From contig NZ_SWDW01000001.1 of assembly GCF_004919045.1 (NCBI RefSeq), positions 310,001-374,000 on the forward strand: a stretch of 64,000 nt of DNA, written 5' to 3'. A model generated the notes under the pieces. It saw only the letters and a list, made by a program, of their open reading frames with translations, did not search any database and was not told where the DNA came from. Position numbers and translations under genes: made by a program. Positions 52,898 to 61,202 of the stretch are shown here, piece after piece. Source of the stretch: Sinomonas albida (lineage in GTDB: Bacteria > Actinomycetota > Actinomycetes > Actinomycetales > Micrococcaceae). Every line of letters starts with the position of its first letter. Positions within the stretch are counted from its first letter, which is position 1.

Positions 52898-52913
52898 TGT
52901 GACCTAGACCACT
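52898..52913. promoter_or_regulatory. CRP/GlxR-like site upstream of the liv binding protein
   Basis: TGTGACCTAGACCACT matches TGTGAnnTAnnTCACA, the GlxR/CRP consensus, in 13 of 16 positions counting the free ones and keeps the central TA. It abuts a candidate -35 (52913-52918) whose -10 is TAGCCT (52936-52941). Confidence 0.5.
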
Positions 52914-52950
52914 TCTGCGACCAAAATCGTTCGATTAGCCTGACGGTGTG

Positions 52951-52966
52951 ATCAGGAACACCTGAT
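52951..52966. repeat. Short inverted repeat in the livK leader
   Basis: ATCAGG-AACA-CCTGAT forms a perfect 6-bp hairpin in the predicted untranslated leader, about 48 bp before the start codon. It may be an operator or a leader structure. Confidence 0.35.
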
Positions 52967-53013
52967 TCGTCGCATCGGGGTGCCGTGCGCCCTTCGATGG
53001 AGGAGAAAATCGA

Positions 53014-54381
53014 ATGATTTCACGTCATGAGGCATTGCCCCGGATAGCCAAGCTGACAGTGCTTGGCGTCGGGGTCGCCCTGCTCGCCACCGCGTGCTCG
53101 GGCACCTCGGGAACGCCGACCAGCAGTGGCAGCTCCTCTGCGGCGGCTGGTGGCATTTCGTGTCCGGCCCCGTCGTCCGGCGCCGGTGCCGGAGCGTCCC
53201 CGGTGGGCACGACAGTCGCTCCGGCCAACGTTCCCAAGGCCACCACGGTCTCGCCCGCTCCGCTCAAGATCGGCTCGCTCCTGCCGCAGACCGGTGCGCT
53301 CGCGTTCCTCGGGCCGCCCGAGATCGCGGGCGTCAACCTCGCCGTCAAGCAGGTCAACGATGCGGGCGGCGTGCTCGGGCATCCGATCGATGTGGTCCAC
53401 CGCGACTCGGGTGACACCACGACGGACATCGCGACCCAGTCGGTCACTAACCTCCTCGGGCAGGGGGTCAGCGCAATTGTCGGCGCCGCCTCGTCCGGCG
53501 TGACCAAGACCGTGATCAACCAGATCACGGGCGCTGGCGTGGTGCAGTTCTCTCCGGCCAACACGTCGCCTGACTTCAGCACGTGGCCGGCCCATGGGCT
53601 GTACTGGCGCACTGCTCCGTCCGACGTCCTCCAAGGTCGCGTTCTCGGCAACTACATGGCCTCGTGCGGCGCTCAGACGCTCGGCATGATCGTGCTGAAC
53701 GACTCGTACGGGACGGGCCTCCGCGACAACGTCAAGAAGGCGTTCGAGTCTGCCGGCGGCAAGGTCGTGGACGAGGAGCTGTTCAACGAGGGCGATTCGC
53801 AGTTCAGCTCGCAGGTGGACAAGGTCGTGGCTGCCAAGCCTGACGCGATCGCGGTCATCTCGTTCGACCAGGCCAAGCAGATCATTCCGCTCCTGACTGG
53901 CAAGGGCGTCAAGCCGACGCAGATGTTCTTCGTGGACGGCAACACGTCCGACTACAGCAAGGACCTCTCGGCCGGGACTCTGTCCGGCGCCCGCGGAACG
54001 ATCCCGGGCACGTTCGCGAAGGATGACTTCAAGACCGCGCTCAAGACGATCGATCCCAGCCTCAAGGACTACAGCTACGCTGGCGAGTCCTGGGATGCGG
54101 TGAACCTCATCTCGCTCGCGGCCGAGGAGGCCAAGAGCACGAAGGGCACCGACATCGCGGCGCACCTCCAGGACATCACGGCAGGGTCTGAGAAGTGCTC
54201 CGACTTCGCGAGCTGCGTGACGCTTATCCGGCAGGGCAAGCAGATCCACTACTACGGCAAGTCCGGCCCCGTCTCGTTCGCCAAGAACGGCGACCCGCAG
54301 GAGGCCTACATCGGCATTTACAAGTTCGATGACAAGAACGTGCCGCAGCCTGTGAGCGAGGAATACGGCAAGCTCTCGTGA
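53014..54381 (+). CDS. livK: Branched-chain amino-acid-type ABC transporter substrate-binding lipoprotein
   Basis: A 455-residue LivK-like lipoprotein. The signal peptide ends VALLATAC with Cys28; a Ser/Gly/Ala-rich linker of about 60 residues follows before the type I periplasmic-binding fold (LKIGSLLPQTGALAFLGPPE, ending in GIYKFDDKNV). The early IGSLLPQTG and AGGVLGHPIDVV stretches are those of the leucine/amide-binding family. The ligand could be Leu/Ile/Val, an amide, urea or another compound. ATG 53014 has GGAGGAGAA. The ATPases and permeases are encoded on the opposite strand beyond a shared terminator. Confidence 0.9.
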   Translation: MISRHEALPRIAKLTVLGVGVALLATACSGTSGTPTSSGSSSAAAGGISCPAPSSGAGAGASPVGTTVAPANVPKATTVSPAPLKIGSLLPQTGALAFLGPPEIAGVNLAVKQVNDAGGVLGHPIDVVHRDSGDTTTDIATQSVTNLLGQGVSAIVGAASSGVTKTVINQITGAGVVQFSPANTSPDFSTWPAHGLYWRTAPSDVLQGRVLGNYMASCGAQTLGMIVLNDSYGTGLRDNVKKAFESAGGKVVDEELFNEGDSQFSSQVDKVVAAKPDAIAVISFDQAKQIIPLLTGKGVKPTQMFFVDGNTSDYSKDLSAGTLSGARGTIPGTFAKDDFKTALKTIDPSLKDYSYAGESWDAVNLISLAAEEAKSTKGTDIAAHLQDITAGSEKCSDFASCVTLIRQGKQIHYYGKSGPVSFAKNGDPQEAYIGIYKFDDKNVPQPVSEEYGKLS

Positions 54382-54405
54382 GCCTGCTGTAATCCGGCCC
54401 GACGC

Positions 54406-54446
54406 GAAATGGCCCCGGCTCCCCGAAAGGGGGCCGGGGCCATTTC
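54406..54446. terminator. Bidirectional terminator between livK and livF
   Basis: A 14-bp perfect stem GAAATGGCCCCGGC (54406-54419) with 54433-54446, and an inner CCCC-GAAA-GGGG tetraloop, separates the convergent genes. Confidence 0.8.
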
Positions 54447-54489
54447 CGTGGGCCCGCGCCGCTCGCCTGAGCGCGATGCCTCGCCCGGG

Positions 54490-55263
54490 CTACTCGCCGT
54501 CTGCGAGAGTCCCGAGGTAGAGCTGGATCACCTTCGGGTCGTGGAGCAGCTCGCGCCCCGTGCCCGTGTAGGCGTCTCGGCCCTGGTCTAGGACGTAGCC
54601 GCGATCGCAGATCTGCAGGCAGCGGCGCGCATTCTGCTCGACCATGATCACGGAGACGCCCGCGCGGTTGATCTCGTGCACCCGGAGGAACGTCTCGTCC
54701 TGCTTGACGGGGGAGAGGCCGGCGGACGGCTCATCGAGCAGGAGGACGGCCGGGTTCATCATGAGTGCGCGGCCCATGGCGACCATCTGCCGCTCGCCGC
54801 CCGAGAGCGAGCCCGCGCGCTGGGTGCGGCGCTTGCCGAGCTCGGGGAAGAGCTCGGTCACGAAGTCCCAGCGCTCCTTGAACACCTTGGGCCGCTGGAA
54901 GAGGCCCATCTGCATGTTCTCCTCGATGGTGAGCGTCGTGAAGACGTTGTTCGTCTGTGGCACGAAGCCGATCCCGCGGCTCACGAGCTTGTTGGCCTTG
55001 AGGCCGGTGAGGTCCTTGCCATGGACCACGACCGAGCCCGAGTGGACCTTGACGAGGCCGAACATGGCCTTGAGCAGGGTCGACTTGCCGGCGCCGTTGG
55101 GCCCGATGATCCCGATGAGCTCGCCCTGGCGTGCCTCGATGCTGCAGCCGTTGAGGATGTTGACGCCCGGGAGGTAGCCCGCCACGAGTTTCGTTACGGT
55201 GACCACCGCCTGGCCGTCTTCCGTCCCCGTACCGGCGGCTGGGGATGCCGTCTGCTCGCTCAT
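54490..55263 (-). CDS. livF: Branched-chain amino-acid-type ABC transporter ATPase LivF
   Basis: A 257-residue ATPase subunit. Walker [20 protein letters not shown]-loop VPQTNNVF, signature SLSGGERQMVAMGRAL and Walker B VLLLDEPSAGLSP; the ending VIQLYLGTLADGE is LivF-like. A roughly 20-residue hydrophilic N-terminal extension precedes the domain. The gene starts within the last 4 bp of livG (overlap 55260-55263). Last gene of the LivHMGF operon, and it faces livK across the terminator. Confidence 0.93.
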   Translation of the reverse strand: MSEQTASPAAGTGTEDGQAVVTVTKLVAGYLPGVNILNGCSIEARQGELIGIIGPNGAGKSTLLKAMFGLVKVHSGSVVVHGKDLTGLKANKLVSRGIGFVPQTNNVFTTLTIEENMQMGLFQRPKVFKERWDFVTELFPELGKRRTQRAGSLSGGERQMVAMGRALMMNPAVLLLDEPSAGLSPVKQDETFLRVHEINRAGVSVIMVEQNARRCLQICDRGYVLDQGRDAYTGTGRELLHDPKVIQLYLGTLADGE

Positions 55264-56432
55264 GCGTCCTGCTCCTCTGTGCCGTCCTTGCCGGGCGCCT
55301 GCTCGCCGGCGGCGTGCTCGCCGGCGGCGTGCTCGCCGTTGCCGTGATTGCCGGGCGCGTGGTCCGGCGGTACCTCCGCCGCGCGTCGCCCGGAGCGGGG
55401 GCGGCCGTCGTCGTCCGTCGGATCCGCCTCGGGGCGCCGGACCGCGAGCGTCTCCGTCTCCTCGGCGAGGTGGTCCTCGGAGAGTATTCCGGCGTCGGAG
55501 GTTCCGACCACGGACTCGTCATCCGCGGCGAGCTCCGCCTCGAGCTCCTTGACGCCCCCGGCGGCGCCGAGGTCCACGTCGTGGTGCGCGCCGAGATAAG
55601 CGTCGATGACGGCCTGGTCCCGCATGACCTCGGCGGGCGGCCCCTCAGCGACGACCTTGCCCTCCGCCATGACGATGACCCAGTCCGCGATGTGCCGCAC
55701 CATGTGCATGTCGTGCTCGACGAACAGCACGGTCATGCCCTCGGACTTGAGGTTCTTGATGTGGTCGAGGAGGCTCTGCGAGAGCGCGGGGTTGACGCCG
55801 GCCATGGGCTCGTCGAGCATCACGAGCTTGGGATTGGCCATGAGCGAGCGCGCCATCTCGAGGAGCTTGCGCTGGCCGCCCGAGAGGGACGCGGCATAGT
55901 CCTCGCGCTTCGTGTCGAGCTTGAACTTCTCGAGGAGACCGTCGGCCTGGGCCGTGATGTCCTTCTCGCGGCGGCCCCACACGCCGCGGAACAGCGCGTT
56001 GCGGAGCTTCTCGCCTGGCTGTTCCGTGGCGCCGAGGCGCATGTTCTCGAGGACGGTGAGCTTGCCCATGACCTTCGTGAGCTGGAACGTCCGGACCATG
56101 CCGAGCCGGGCCACCTTGTACGAGGACATCCCGGCGAGGTTCGTTCCCTCGAACTGCCACCTGCCCGAGTTGGGGGTGTCGAAGCCCGTGAGCAGGTTGA
56201 ACAGGGTCGTCTTCCCTGCGCCGTTGGGCCCGATGAGGGCCGTGATCTTGTGGCGCGGGATCTCGAGATGTTCGACGTCGACGGCGCTGATGCCGCCGAA
56301 GCGGCGGCTCACGTTGTCCGCGACGACGATGGGATCCCGCTTCTTGCAGCCAGGACCGGCCGGACCCTCGGCGATGGGCCGATCATCCGTCATGTAGTCG
56401 ACGGTCCCTGCCGTCTTCTCCGATTCGCTCAT
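55260..56432 (-). CDS. livG: Branched-chain amino-acid-type ABC transporter ATPase LivG with long acidic tail
   Basis: A 390-residue ATPase, about 120 residues longer than usual. The core spans residues 30-275: Walker A IGPNGAGKTTLFNLLTG, the LivG insertion with RTFQLTKVMGKLTVLENM, signature SLSGGQRKLLEMARSL, Walker B VMLDEPMAGVNP, and VEHDMHMVRHIADW. The tail (from about residue 276) is rich in Glu, Asp, Ala and Gly with a GEHAA repeat (15-bp DNA unit at 55302-55346). I use ATG 56432, overlapping the livM stop by 4 bp. The tail may be disordered; its role is unknown. Confidence 0.92.
   Translation of the reverse strand: MSESEKTAGTVDYMTDDRPIAEGPAGPGCKKRDPIVVADNVSRRFGGISAVDVEHLEIPRHKITALIGPNGAGKTTLFNLLTGFDTPNSGRWQFEGTNLAGMSSYKVARLGMVRTFQLTKVMGKLTVLENMRLGATEQPGEKLRNALFRGVWGRREKDITAQADGLLEKFKLDTKREDYAASLSGGQRKLLEMARSLMANPKLVMLDEPMAGVNPALSQSLLDHIKNLKSEGMTVLFVEHDMHMVRHIADWVIVMAEGKVVAEGPPAEVMRDQAVIDAYLGAHHDVDLGAAGGVKELEAELAADDESVVGTSDAGILSEDHLAEETETLAVRRPEADPTDDDGRPRSGRRAAEVPPDHAPGNHGNGEHAAGEHAAGEQAPGKDGTEEQDA
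55302..55346 (-). repeat. 15-bp tandem repeat in the livG tail
   Basis: Near-perfect copies of CTCGCCGGCGGCGTG encode repeated Gly-Glu-His-Ala-Ala in the acidic extension of the ATPase. It is an in-frame repeat outside the catalytic domain. Confidence 0.8.
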
Positions 56433-57397
56433 GAGAACGCAAGCTCCTTCTTGTTGCCGAGCACGCCCTGGGGCCTGAAGATCATGAGCAGCATGAGGGC
56501 CACACCCACGAGGATGTAGCGCAGCTGCCCTGCCTGCGACGGGTTGAGCCACGGGAGCGCGCCGAGCTGGATGAGCCCGAACAGGATGTTCTGCGTGAGC
56601 GAGAGGACCACCCAGAAGAGCATGGCTCCGATCACCGGGCCCAGCACGGTCGACATGCCGCCGAGGAGGAGGCAGGTCCACAGGAAGAACGTCAGCTCGG
56701 TCCCGTAGTTGGCCGGCTGGACGACGTCGCGCGGAAGCGTGAACACGAGCCCGGCAAGGGCGCCGAACGCGCCGCCGATCACGAGTGCCTGCATCTTGTA
56801 CGCGTACACGTTCTTGCCGAGCGAGCGCACGGCATGCTCGTCCTCACGGATCCCCTTGAGGACGCGTCCCCACGGGCTGCGCATGAGCAGCCAGACCGCA
56901 ACGCCGAGGACAATGACGAGGGCCCACGCGACGAAGCGGTAGAAGAAGTCGTTGCTGCTGTAGCCGAGGTACGTGCCCTGCGGGAACGGGTTGAGGTGCA
57001 GGAAGTCCTGGCGGAAGCCCGCGAGGCCGTTCGCCGAGCCCGTGACGTCTGTGAGGCTGTTCGTGGTGACGACGTAGCGAATGATTTCGGCGGCGGCGAT
57101 GGTCACGATCGCGAGGTAGTCGGCGCGCAGCCTCAGGGTGGGTATGCCGAGGATGAGCGCGAAGACGGACGAGCTCGCCAAGGCGATGAGGAGCCCAAGC
57201 CACCACGGAGCGCCGAAGTGGATCGTCGACATCGCGAAAGCGTAGGAGCCGACGGCCATGAAGCCCGCCTGACCGAAGTTGAGCAGGCCCGAGTAGCCGA
57301 AATGCACGGCGAGGCCGAGCGCGGCAAGGGCGTACGCCGCCGTCGTCGGGCTGACCATCTCGCCGATGGCCTCGTTGAAGATCTCTCCGAAATCCAT
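56429..57397 (-). CDS. livM: Branched-chain amino-acid-type ABC transporter permease LivM
   Basis: A 322-residue permease with eight to nine membrane helices. LivM landmarks: GYSGLLNFGQAGFMAVGSYA, LRLRADYLAIVTIAAAEIIR, and the cytoplasmic coupling loop SPWGRVLKGIREDEHAVRSLG. The C-terminus FRPQGVLGNKKE matches the ending of LivH (FRPQGILGRRER). The start is ATG 57397, nine bases after the livH stop. With LivH it forms the heterodimeric channel. Confidence 0.93.
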   Translation of the reverse strand: MDFGEIFNEAIGEMVSPTTAAYALAALGLAVHFGYSGLLNFGQAGFMAVGSYAFAMSTIHFGAPWWLGLLIALASSSVFALILGIPTLRLRADYLAIVTIAAAEIIRYVVTTNSLTDVTGSANGLAGFRQDFLHLNPFPQGTYLGYSSNDFFYRFVAWALVIVLGVAVWLLMRSPWGRVLKGIREDEHAVRSLGKNVYAYKMQALVIGGAFGALAGLVFTLPRDVVQPANYGTELTFFLWTCLLLGGMSTVLGPVIGAMLFWVVLSLTQNILFGLIQLGALPWLNPSQAGQLRYILVGVALMLLMIFRPQGVLGNKKELAFS

Positions 57398-57406
57398 GGG
57401 TGCCTC

Positions 57407-58753
57407 CTAGCCCACTCGCTCGCGGCGGCCCAGGATGCCCTGCGGCCGGAACAGGAGCACGAGGATCATCACGACCAGCGCTCCGACGTACTTGAGGTCG
57501 GAGGTCAGACCGAAGACGGTCGTGAGCTCCACGAAGATGCCGACGACGACCGAGCCGACCAGCGCACCGAACACGGTGCCCAGGCCGCCAAGCGTGACGC
57601 CGGCGAAGATCATGAGCAGGATTTGCTGCCCCATGTTGAACGTCACACCAGGGCGGTAGTAGGCCCACAGGATGCCGCCCAGAGCGGCAAGGAGGCCGCC
57701 CGTCACCCAGACGACGCGCACCACGCGGTCGACGTCGATGCCGCTCGCCGCGGCGAGTGCCGGGTTGTCTGCGACGGCTCGTGTGGCCTTCCCGATGCGG
57801 GTCCGCAGGAGGAGGAAGCCGATGAGCGCGATGACGACCGCGGAGATCAGGAGCGAGACGAGATTGTTCGGCGACACGGAGACGGGGCCGAGGTCGATGT
57901 CCGTGGTCTGCGCGCCGGGGAGCTGCTGCGTTGCGCCGCCGAAGAAGAACAGCATGACGTAGCGGGCGGCGAGGGCGAGCCCGATGCTCACGATCATCAT
58001 CGGCACGAGTGCGGTCCCGCGGCGACGGAGCGGCTTCCAGAGGAAGGCGTCCTGGACGTAGCCGAAGGCCGCCCCCGAGAGGAGGCCGCCGATGATCGCG
58101 AGCCAGAAGGGAGCGCCGATGCTGCTGAGCGAGAACACGACGATGGCCCCGAGCGTCACCATTTCGCCGTGGGCGAAGTTCGTGAGGCCCGTGGTGCCAA
58201 AGATCAGCGAGAGGCCGACGGCGGAGAGAGCGAGCAGGAGCCCGAAGCTCAGCCCTGCGACGAGCCGGTTGAGCAGGTTCCCGATGAAGCTCTGCTGATG
58301 CACGGTGATGCCCGCGCCGAAGGCGAAGATCGTGCTCACATTGGAGGTCTGGTTGAACGTGACCGTGCGCGGATTCTCTTGGCCCTCGGCGAGCTTCACG
58401 CCCGAGGGGAGCGTCGACTCGTCGAGGGTGAGCTGGTAGCTGCCCTGCGAGGGGACTGAAATGCTCCACGCGCCGTTCGCGGAAGATGTTGCGCTGCCCT
58501 CGAAGCCGTTGCCCTTGGCCGTGATCTTGACGCCCGAAAGGGGCTGGCCGTTGTTGCGGAGGAACCCCGAGACGGTGTTCTGGAATTGCGATGGGGACGC
58601 GCTGCTGCTCGGCGATGGCGGGGGTGAGGTTGTCGCCTCAGCTGCAGGCGCGAACGCCAGAAGCAGCCCCACCAAAAGGGCCACGAGGGCCCCTACTGCC
58701 GAGAGCGTCCGGGCCAGCCGCGGGGGATGTGCGGCTAATGCTCGTCTATACAC
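57407..58753 (-). CDS. livH: LivH permease fused to an exported N-terminal domain
   Basis: A 448-residue protein. The core (about residues 155-445) is LivH: SFGLLLALSAVGLSLIFGTT, GLTNFAHGEMVTLGAIVVF, GKATRAVADNPALAAASGID and the FRPQGILGRRERVG end. Unusually, it begins with a signal-like helix (residues 12-38, ending FAPAAEA), a Ser/Pro linker and a domain of about 90 residues with a carboxypeptidase-regulatory or Ig-like beta pattern (GFLRNNGQPLSGVKITAKGN, then SQGSYQLTLDESTLPSG). So an extracytoplasmic domain is tethered to the channel. Start is GTG 58753 behind GGAGG. Confidence 0.88.
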   Translation of the reverse strand: MYRRALAAHPPRLARTLSAVGALVALLVGLLLAFAPAAEATTSPPPSPSSSASPSQFQNTVSGFLRNNGQPLSGVKITAKGNGFEGSATSSANGAWSISVPSQGSYQLTLDESTLPSGVKLAEGQENPRTVTFNQTSNVSTIFAFGAGITVHQQSFIGNLLNRLVAGLSFGLLLALSAVGLSLIFGTTGLTNFAHGEMVTLGAIVVFSLSSIGAPFWLAIIGGLLSGAAFGYVQDAFLWKPLRRRGTALVPMMIVSIGLALAARYVMLFFFGGATQQLPGAQTTDIDLGPVSVSPNNLVSLLISAVVIALIGFLLLRTRIGKATRAVADNPALAAASGIDVDRVVRVVWVTGGLLAALGGILWAYYRPGVTFNMGQQILLMIFAGVTLGGLGTVFGALVGSVVVGIFVELTTVFGLTSDLKYVGALVVMILVLLFRPQGILGRRERVG

Positions 58754-59066
58754 GATGTAGACCTCCGTGGTTCCGGGGCCAGGCTGGCGGTTGTGCCAGC
58801 GATGCGGGTGACCGCAGGCAGGATGCACGGTGCGACTGTGACGCATCTCACCTGCTGGAAGGTCATGTTACCCGCGAGAACGCACGCGGAAGTCGGCGGA
58901 GAACTCGCATCAGGTTGAGATCCGGTAACGACTTCCTCACCTGCGCGGGAGAGCCCCCAGTGCGGGGAACTCCCGTGCCTCAGTGCTCGTGCTCTTGATA
59001 GCGTTTCTCACGAACCGCCACTCGCGCACTCTCAGCACCCGCACCCTATGAGTACAGGAGTCATCC
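58754..59066. other. Divergent control region of livH and the BI-1 gene
   Basis: This 313-bp gap holds the CRP/GlxR-like box (58837-58852), the leader of the liv operon, and a possible -10 (TAGCGT, 58999-59004) for the rightward BI-1 gene. No gene is convincing. Confidence 0.5.
58837..58852. promoter_or_regulatory. CRP/GlxR-like site upstream of livHMGF
   Basis: TGTGACGCATCTCACC has both arms, TGTGA and TCAC, with the standard 6-bp spacer of CRP-family sites; the central TA preferred by GlxR is absent. It lies 84 bp before the livH start. The binding-protein gene has a similar box at 52898. Confidence 0.5.
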
Positions 59067-59930
59067 ATGGCCTTCGGTGGTAACCCCGTCTTCCGGGGCA
59101 AGAACTTCAGAGGGGCTGTCTCGACCGCCCCGCAGTCGGCCTACGGCCAATCCCCATACGGCCAATCCCCGTACGGCCAGCAGCCCATGACGGCCCAGCA
59201 GCTCGACGAGCTGTACCGGGCGCCCTCTGCGGGCCCCGCGCAGACCGGACGCGTCACGTATGACGACGTCATCGTCAAGACGCTGGTGTGCCTCGGCGCC
59301 GTGGTCGTGGGGGCGGCCGTCACGCTCGCAGTGCCCGCCAGTGCCGCCCTCGGCCTCATGGTCCTGGGAGCGCTCGGGGGCTTCGCCCTCGGGCTCGTGA
59401 ACACGTTCAAGCGACAGCCCGTTCCAGCGCTCATCCTTGGATACGCCGCGCTTGAGGGGCTGTTCCTCGGAGGCCTCACGCGCATGCTCGATGCGGTCTC
59501 GCCGGGCATCGGCCTCCAAGCCGTCCTCGGGACGTTCGCGGTCGCCGGCGTGACGCTCTTCCTCTACAAGAGCGGGCGCGTCCGCGCGACGCCGGGCCTC
59601 ATGAGGTTCTTCCTCATCGCGGTCCTGGGCTATCTCGCGTTCAGCGTCGTCAACCTGTTCGTCATGATCTTCAACCCGGGTCTCGGGGCCTGGGGGCTCC
59701 GTAGCAGCGTGCACGTCTTCGGCATCCCGCTCGGCGTCCTCGTAGGACTCGTGGCCGTGGTCCTCGCGGCGATCTCGCTCATCTTCGACTTCGACAGCGT
59801 CGAGAAGGCCATCCGGGCCGGCGCTCCGCGGAGCGTCTCGTGGACGGCCGCGTTCGGGCTCACTGTCACGCTCGTGTGGCTCTACACCGAGATCCTGCGG
59901 ATACTCGCCATTTTCAATAGCAACGACTGA
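59067..59930 (+). CDS. Bax inhibitor-1/YccA family membrane protein
   Basis: A 287-residue protein of the TMBIM/BI-1 family. A cytoplasmic N-terminus carries Gly/Gln/Tyr repeats (YGQSP, three copies) and then seven helices from about residue 68. Conserved pieces include LEGLFLGGLTRML, GYLAFSVVNLFVMIF and IFDFDSVEKAIRAGAP with the Asp pair thought to gate ions or pH in relatives. ATG 59067 has CAGGAG upstream. Its function in actinobacteria is unknown. A strong hairpin follows. Confidence 0.9.
   Translation: MAFGGNPVFRGKNFRGAVSTAPQSAYGQSPYGQSPYGQQPMTAQQLDELYRAPSAGPAQTGRVTYDDVIVKTLVCLGAVVVGAAVTLAVPASAALGLMVLGALGGFALGLVNTFKRQPVPALILGYAALEGLFLGGLTRMLDAVSPGIGLQAVLGTFAVAGVTLFLYKSGRVRATPGLMRFFLIAVLGYLAFSVVNLFVMIFNPGLGAWGLRSSVHVFGIPLGVLVGLVAVVLAAISLIFDFDSVEKAIRAGAPRSVSWTAAFGLTVTLVWLYTEILRILAIFNSND
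59143..59185 (+). repeat. 15-bp tandem repeat encoding YGQSP
   Basis: Three nearly identical units of TACGGCCAATCCCCA encode Tyr-Gly-Gln-Ser-Pro in the cytoplasmic tail of the BI-1 family protein. Confidence 0.85.
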
Positions 59931-59960
59931 GACCGCTGCCCGCTTGTCGGGCTGCTCACG

Positions 59961-59997
59961 CGAAGGCGGACCACGGATGCTTCCTGGTCCGCCTTCG
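59961..59997. terminator. Bidirectional terminator hairpin
   Basis: CGAAGGCGGACCA (59961-59973) pairs perfectly with 59985-59997 between the convergent BI-1 and galK genes; the loop is 11 nt. Confidence 0.75.
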
Positions 59998-60044
59998 GCG
60001 TGTGTGGGGCTTCCGCCACGGGTTGGGCACCCCCTCCACGGAGG

Positions 60045-61202
60045 CTACGCGAGCCGCCGCGCGCCGTCGGCAGGTGCGACCGTGAAGAGCCGCGGCGCTC
60101 GGAAGCCCCGCTCCGCGAAGGCCTCGGTGATCGCGTCGCGGACGCGAGCCTCGTCGTCGGACGGCACGAGGGCGATCGCCGAGCCGCCGAAGCCGCCGCC
60201 CGTCATCCGTGCGCCGATCGCGCCCGCGGCCCTGCTCGCCTCGACGGCACAGTCGAGCTCGGGGCAGGAGATCTCGAAGTCGTCGCGCATCGAGGCATGG
60301 CTCGCGTCGAGGAACCCTGCGATGGCCGCGGGGCCCGAGGCGCGGAGGGCGGCCACGGTGTCGAGCACGCGCTGGTCCTCCGTGACCACGTGCCGCACGC
60401 GCCGGAACGTGACGGCGTCCATGAGCGCCCGAGCCTCCTCGAGATCCTCGACAGACACGTCGCGCAGGGCCTTGACGCCCAGCACCTCGGCTCCGAGCTC
60501 GCACGCCGCGCGCCGGCTCGCGTAGCCCCCGTCGGCGTGCGAATGCGCCACGCGTGTGTCGACCACGAGCGTCACGAGCCCCGCGCCCGCGGCGTCGAAC
60601 GGGACGAGTTCGGCGTGCTGGTCGCGGCAGTCCAGGAACACCGCGTGGCCGGACCTGCCGCGCAGCGACGCGGACTGGTCCATGATCCCCGTCGGTGCCC
60701 CGACGAACGCGTTCTCCGCGCGCTGCGTCGCGAGCACCAGTTGCTCGGCGTCGAGGCCGGCCCCCGTCACCTCGTTGAGCGCCGTCGCGACCGCACACTC
60801 GATCGCGTGGGAGGACGAGAGGCCTGCGCCCAGCGGCACGTCGGAGTCGAGCACGAGGTCGAATCCCGGCACCTCGATGCCGCGCTCCTGGAACGCCCAC
60901 ACGACGCCCGCCGGGTAGACACTCCAGCCTGCGGCGCTCCCGCGGTCCAGGCCCGACACGGCGAGCTCGGCTACCCCGTCGCCGCCCGACGTCGAAAGCA
61001 GGCGGATCGCGCCGTCCGGCCTCGCGCGGAAGGCGACGCGCGCCGCGAGGTCGATCGCGAACGGCAGCACGAAGCCCTCGTTGTAGTCCGTGTGCTCGCC
61101 GATGAGGTTGACGCGCCCCGGCGCAGTCCACACGCCGTCGGCCTCGGCGCCGAAGGCGTCCCGGAACGCGCGCGCGGCGCGCTCGGCACCCTCGGCCGTC
61201 AC
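60045..61202 (-). CDS. galK: Galactokinase
   Basis: A 385-residue GHMP kinase phosphorylating galactose at C1. The galactose signature is GRVNLIGEHTDYNEGFVLPF, the ATP loop LGAGLSSSHAIECAVATAL, and the third motif GARMTGGGFGGSAIALV. The start is GTG 61202 overlapping the galT stop (GTGA). It is the last gene of the DeoR, galT, galK operon. With galM on the opposite strand this covers the first three Leloir steps; galE is not in the window. Confidence 0.95.
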   Translation of the reverse strand: MTAEGAERAARAFRDAFGAEADGVWTAPGRVNLIGEHTDYNEGFVLPFAIDLAARVAFRARPDGAIRLLSTSGGDGVAELAVSGLDRGSAAGWSVYPAGVVWAFQERGIEVPGFDLVLDSDVPLGAGLSSSHAIECAVATALNEVTGAGLDAEQLVLATQRAENAFVGAPTGIMDQSASLRGRSGHAVFLDCRDQHAELVPFDAAGAGLVTLVVDTRVAHSHADGGYASRRAACELGAEVLGVKALRDVSVEDLEEARALMDAVTFRRVRHVVTEDQRVLDTVAALRASGPAAIAGFLDASHASMRDDFEISCPELDCAVEASRAAGAIGARMTGGGFGGSAIALVPSDDEARVRDAITEAFAERGFRAPRLFTVAPADGARRLA

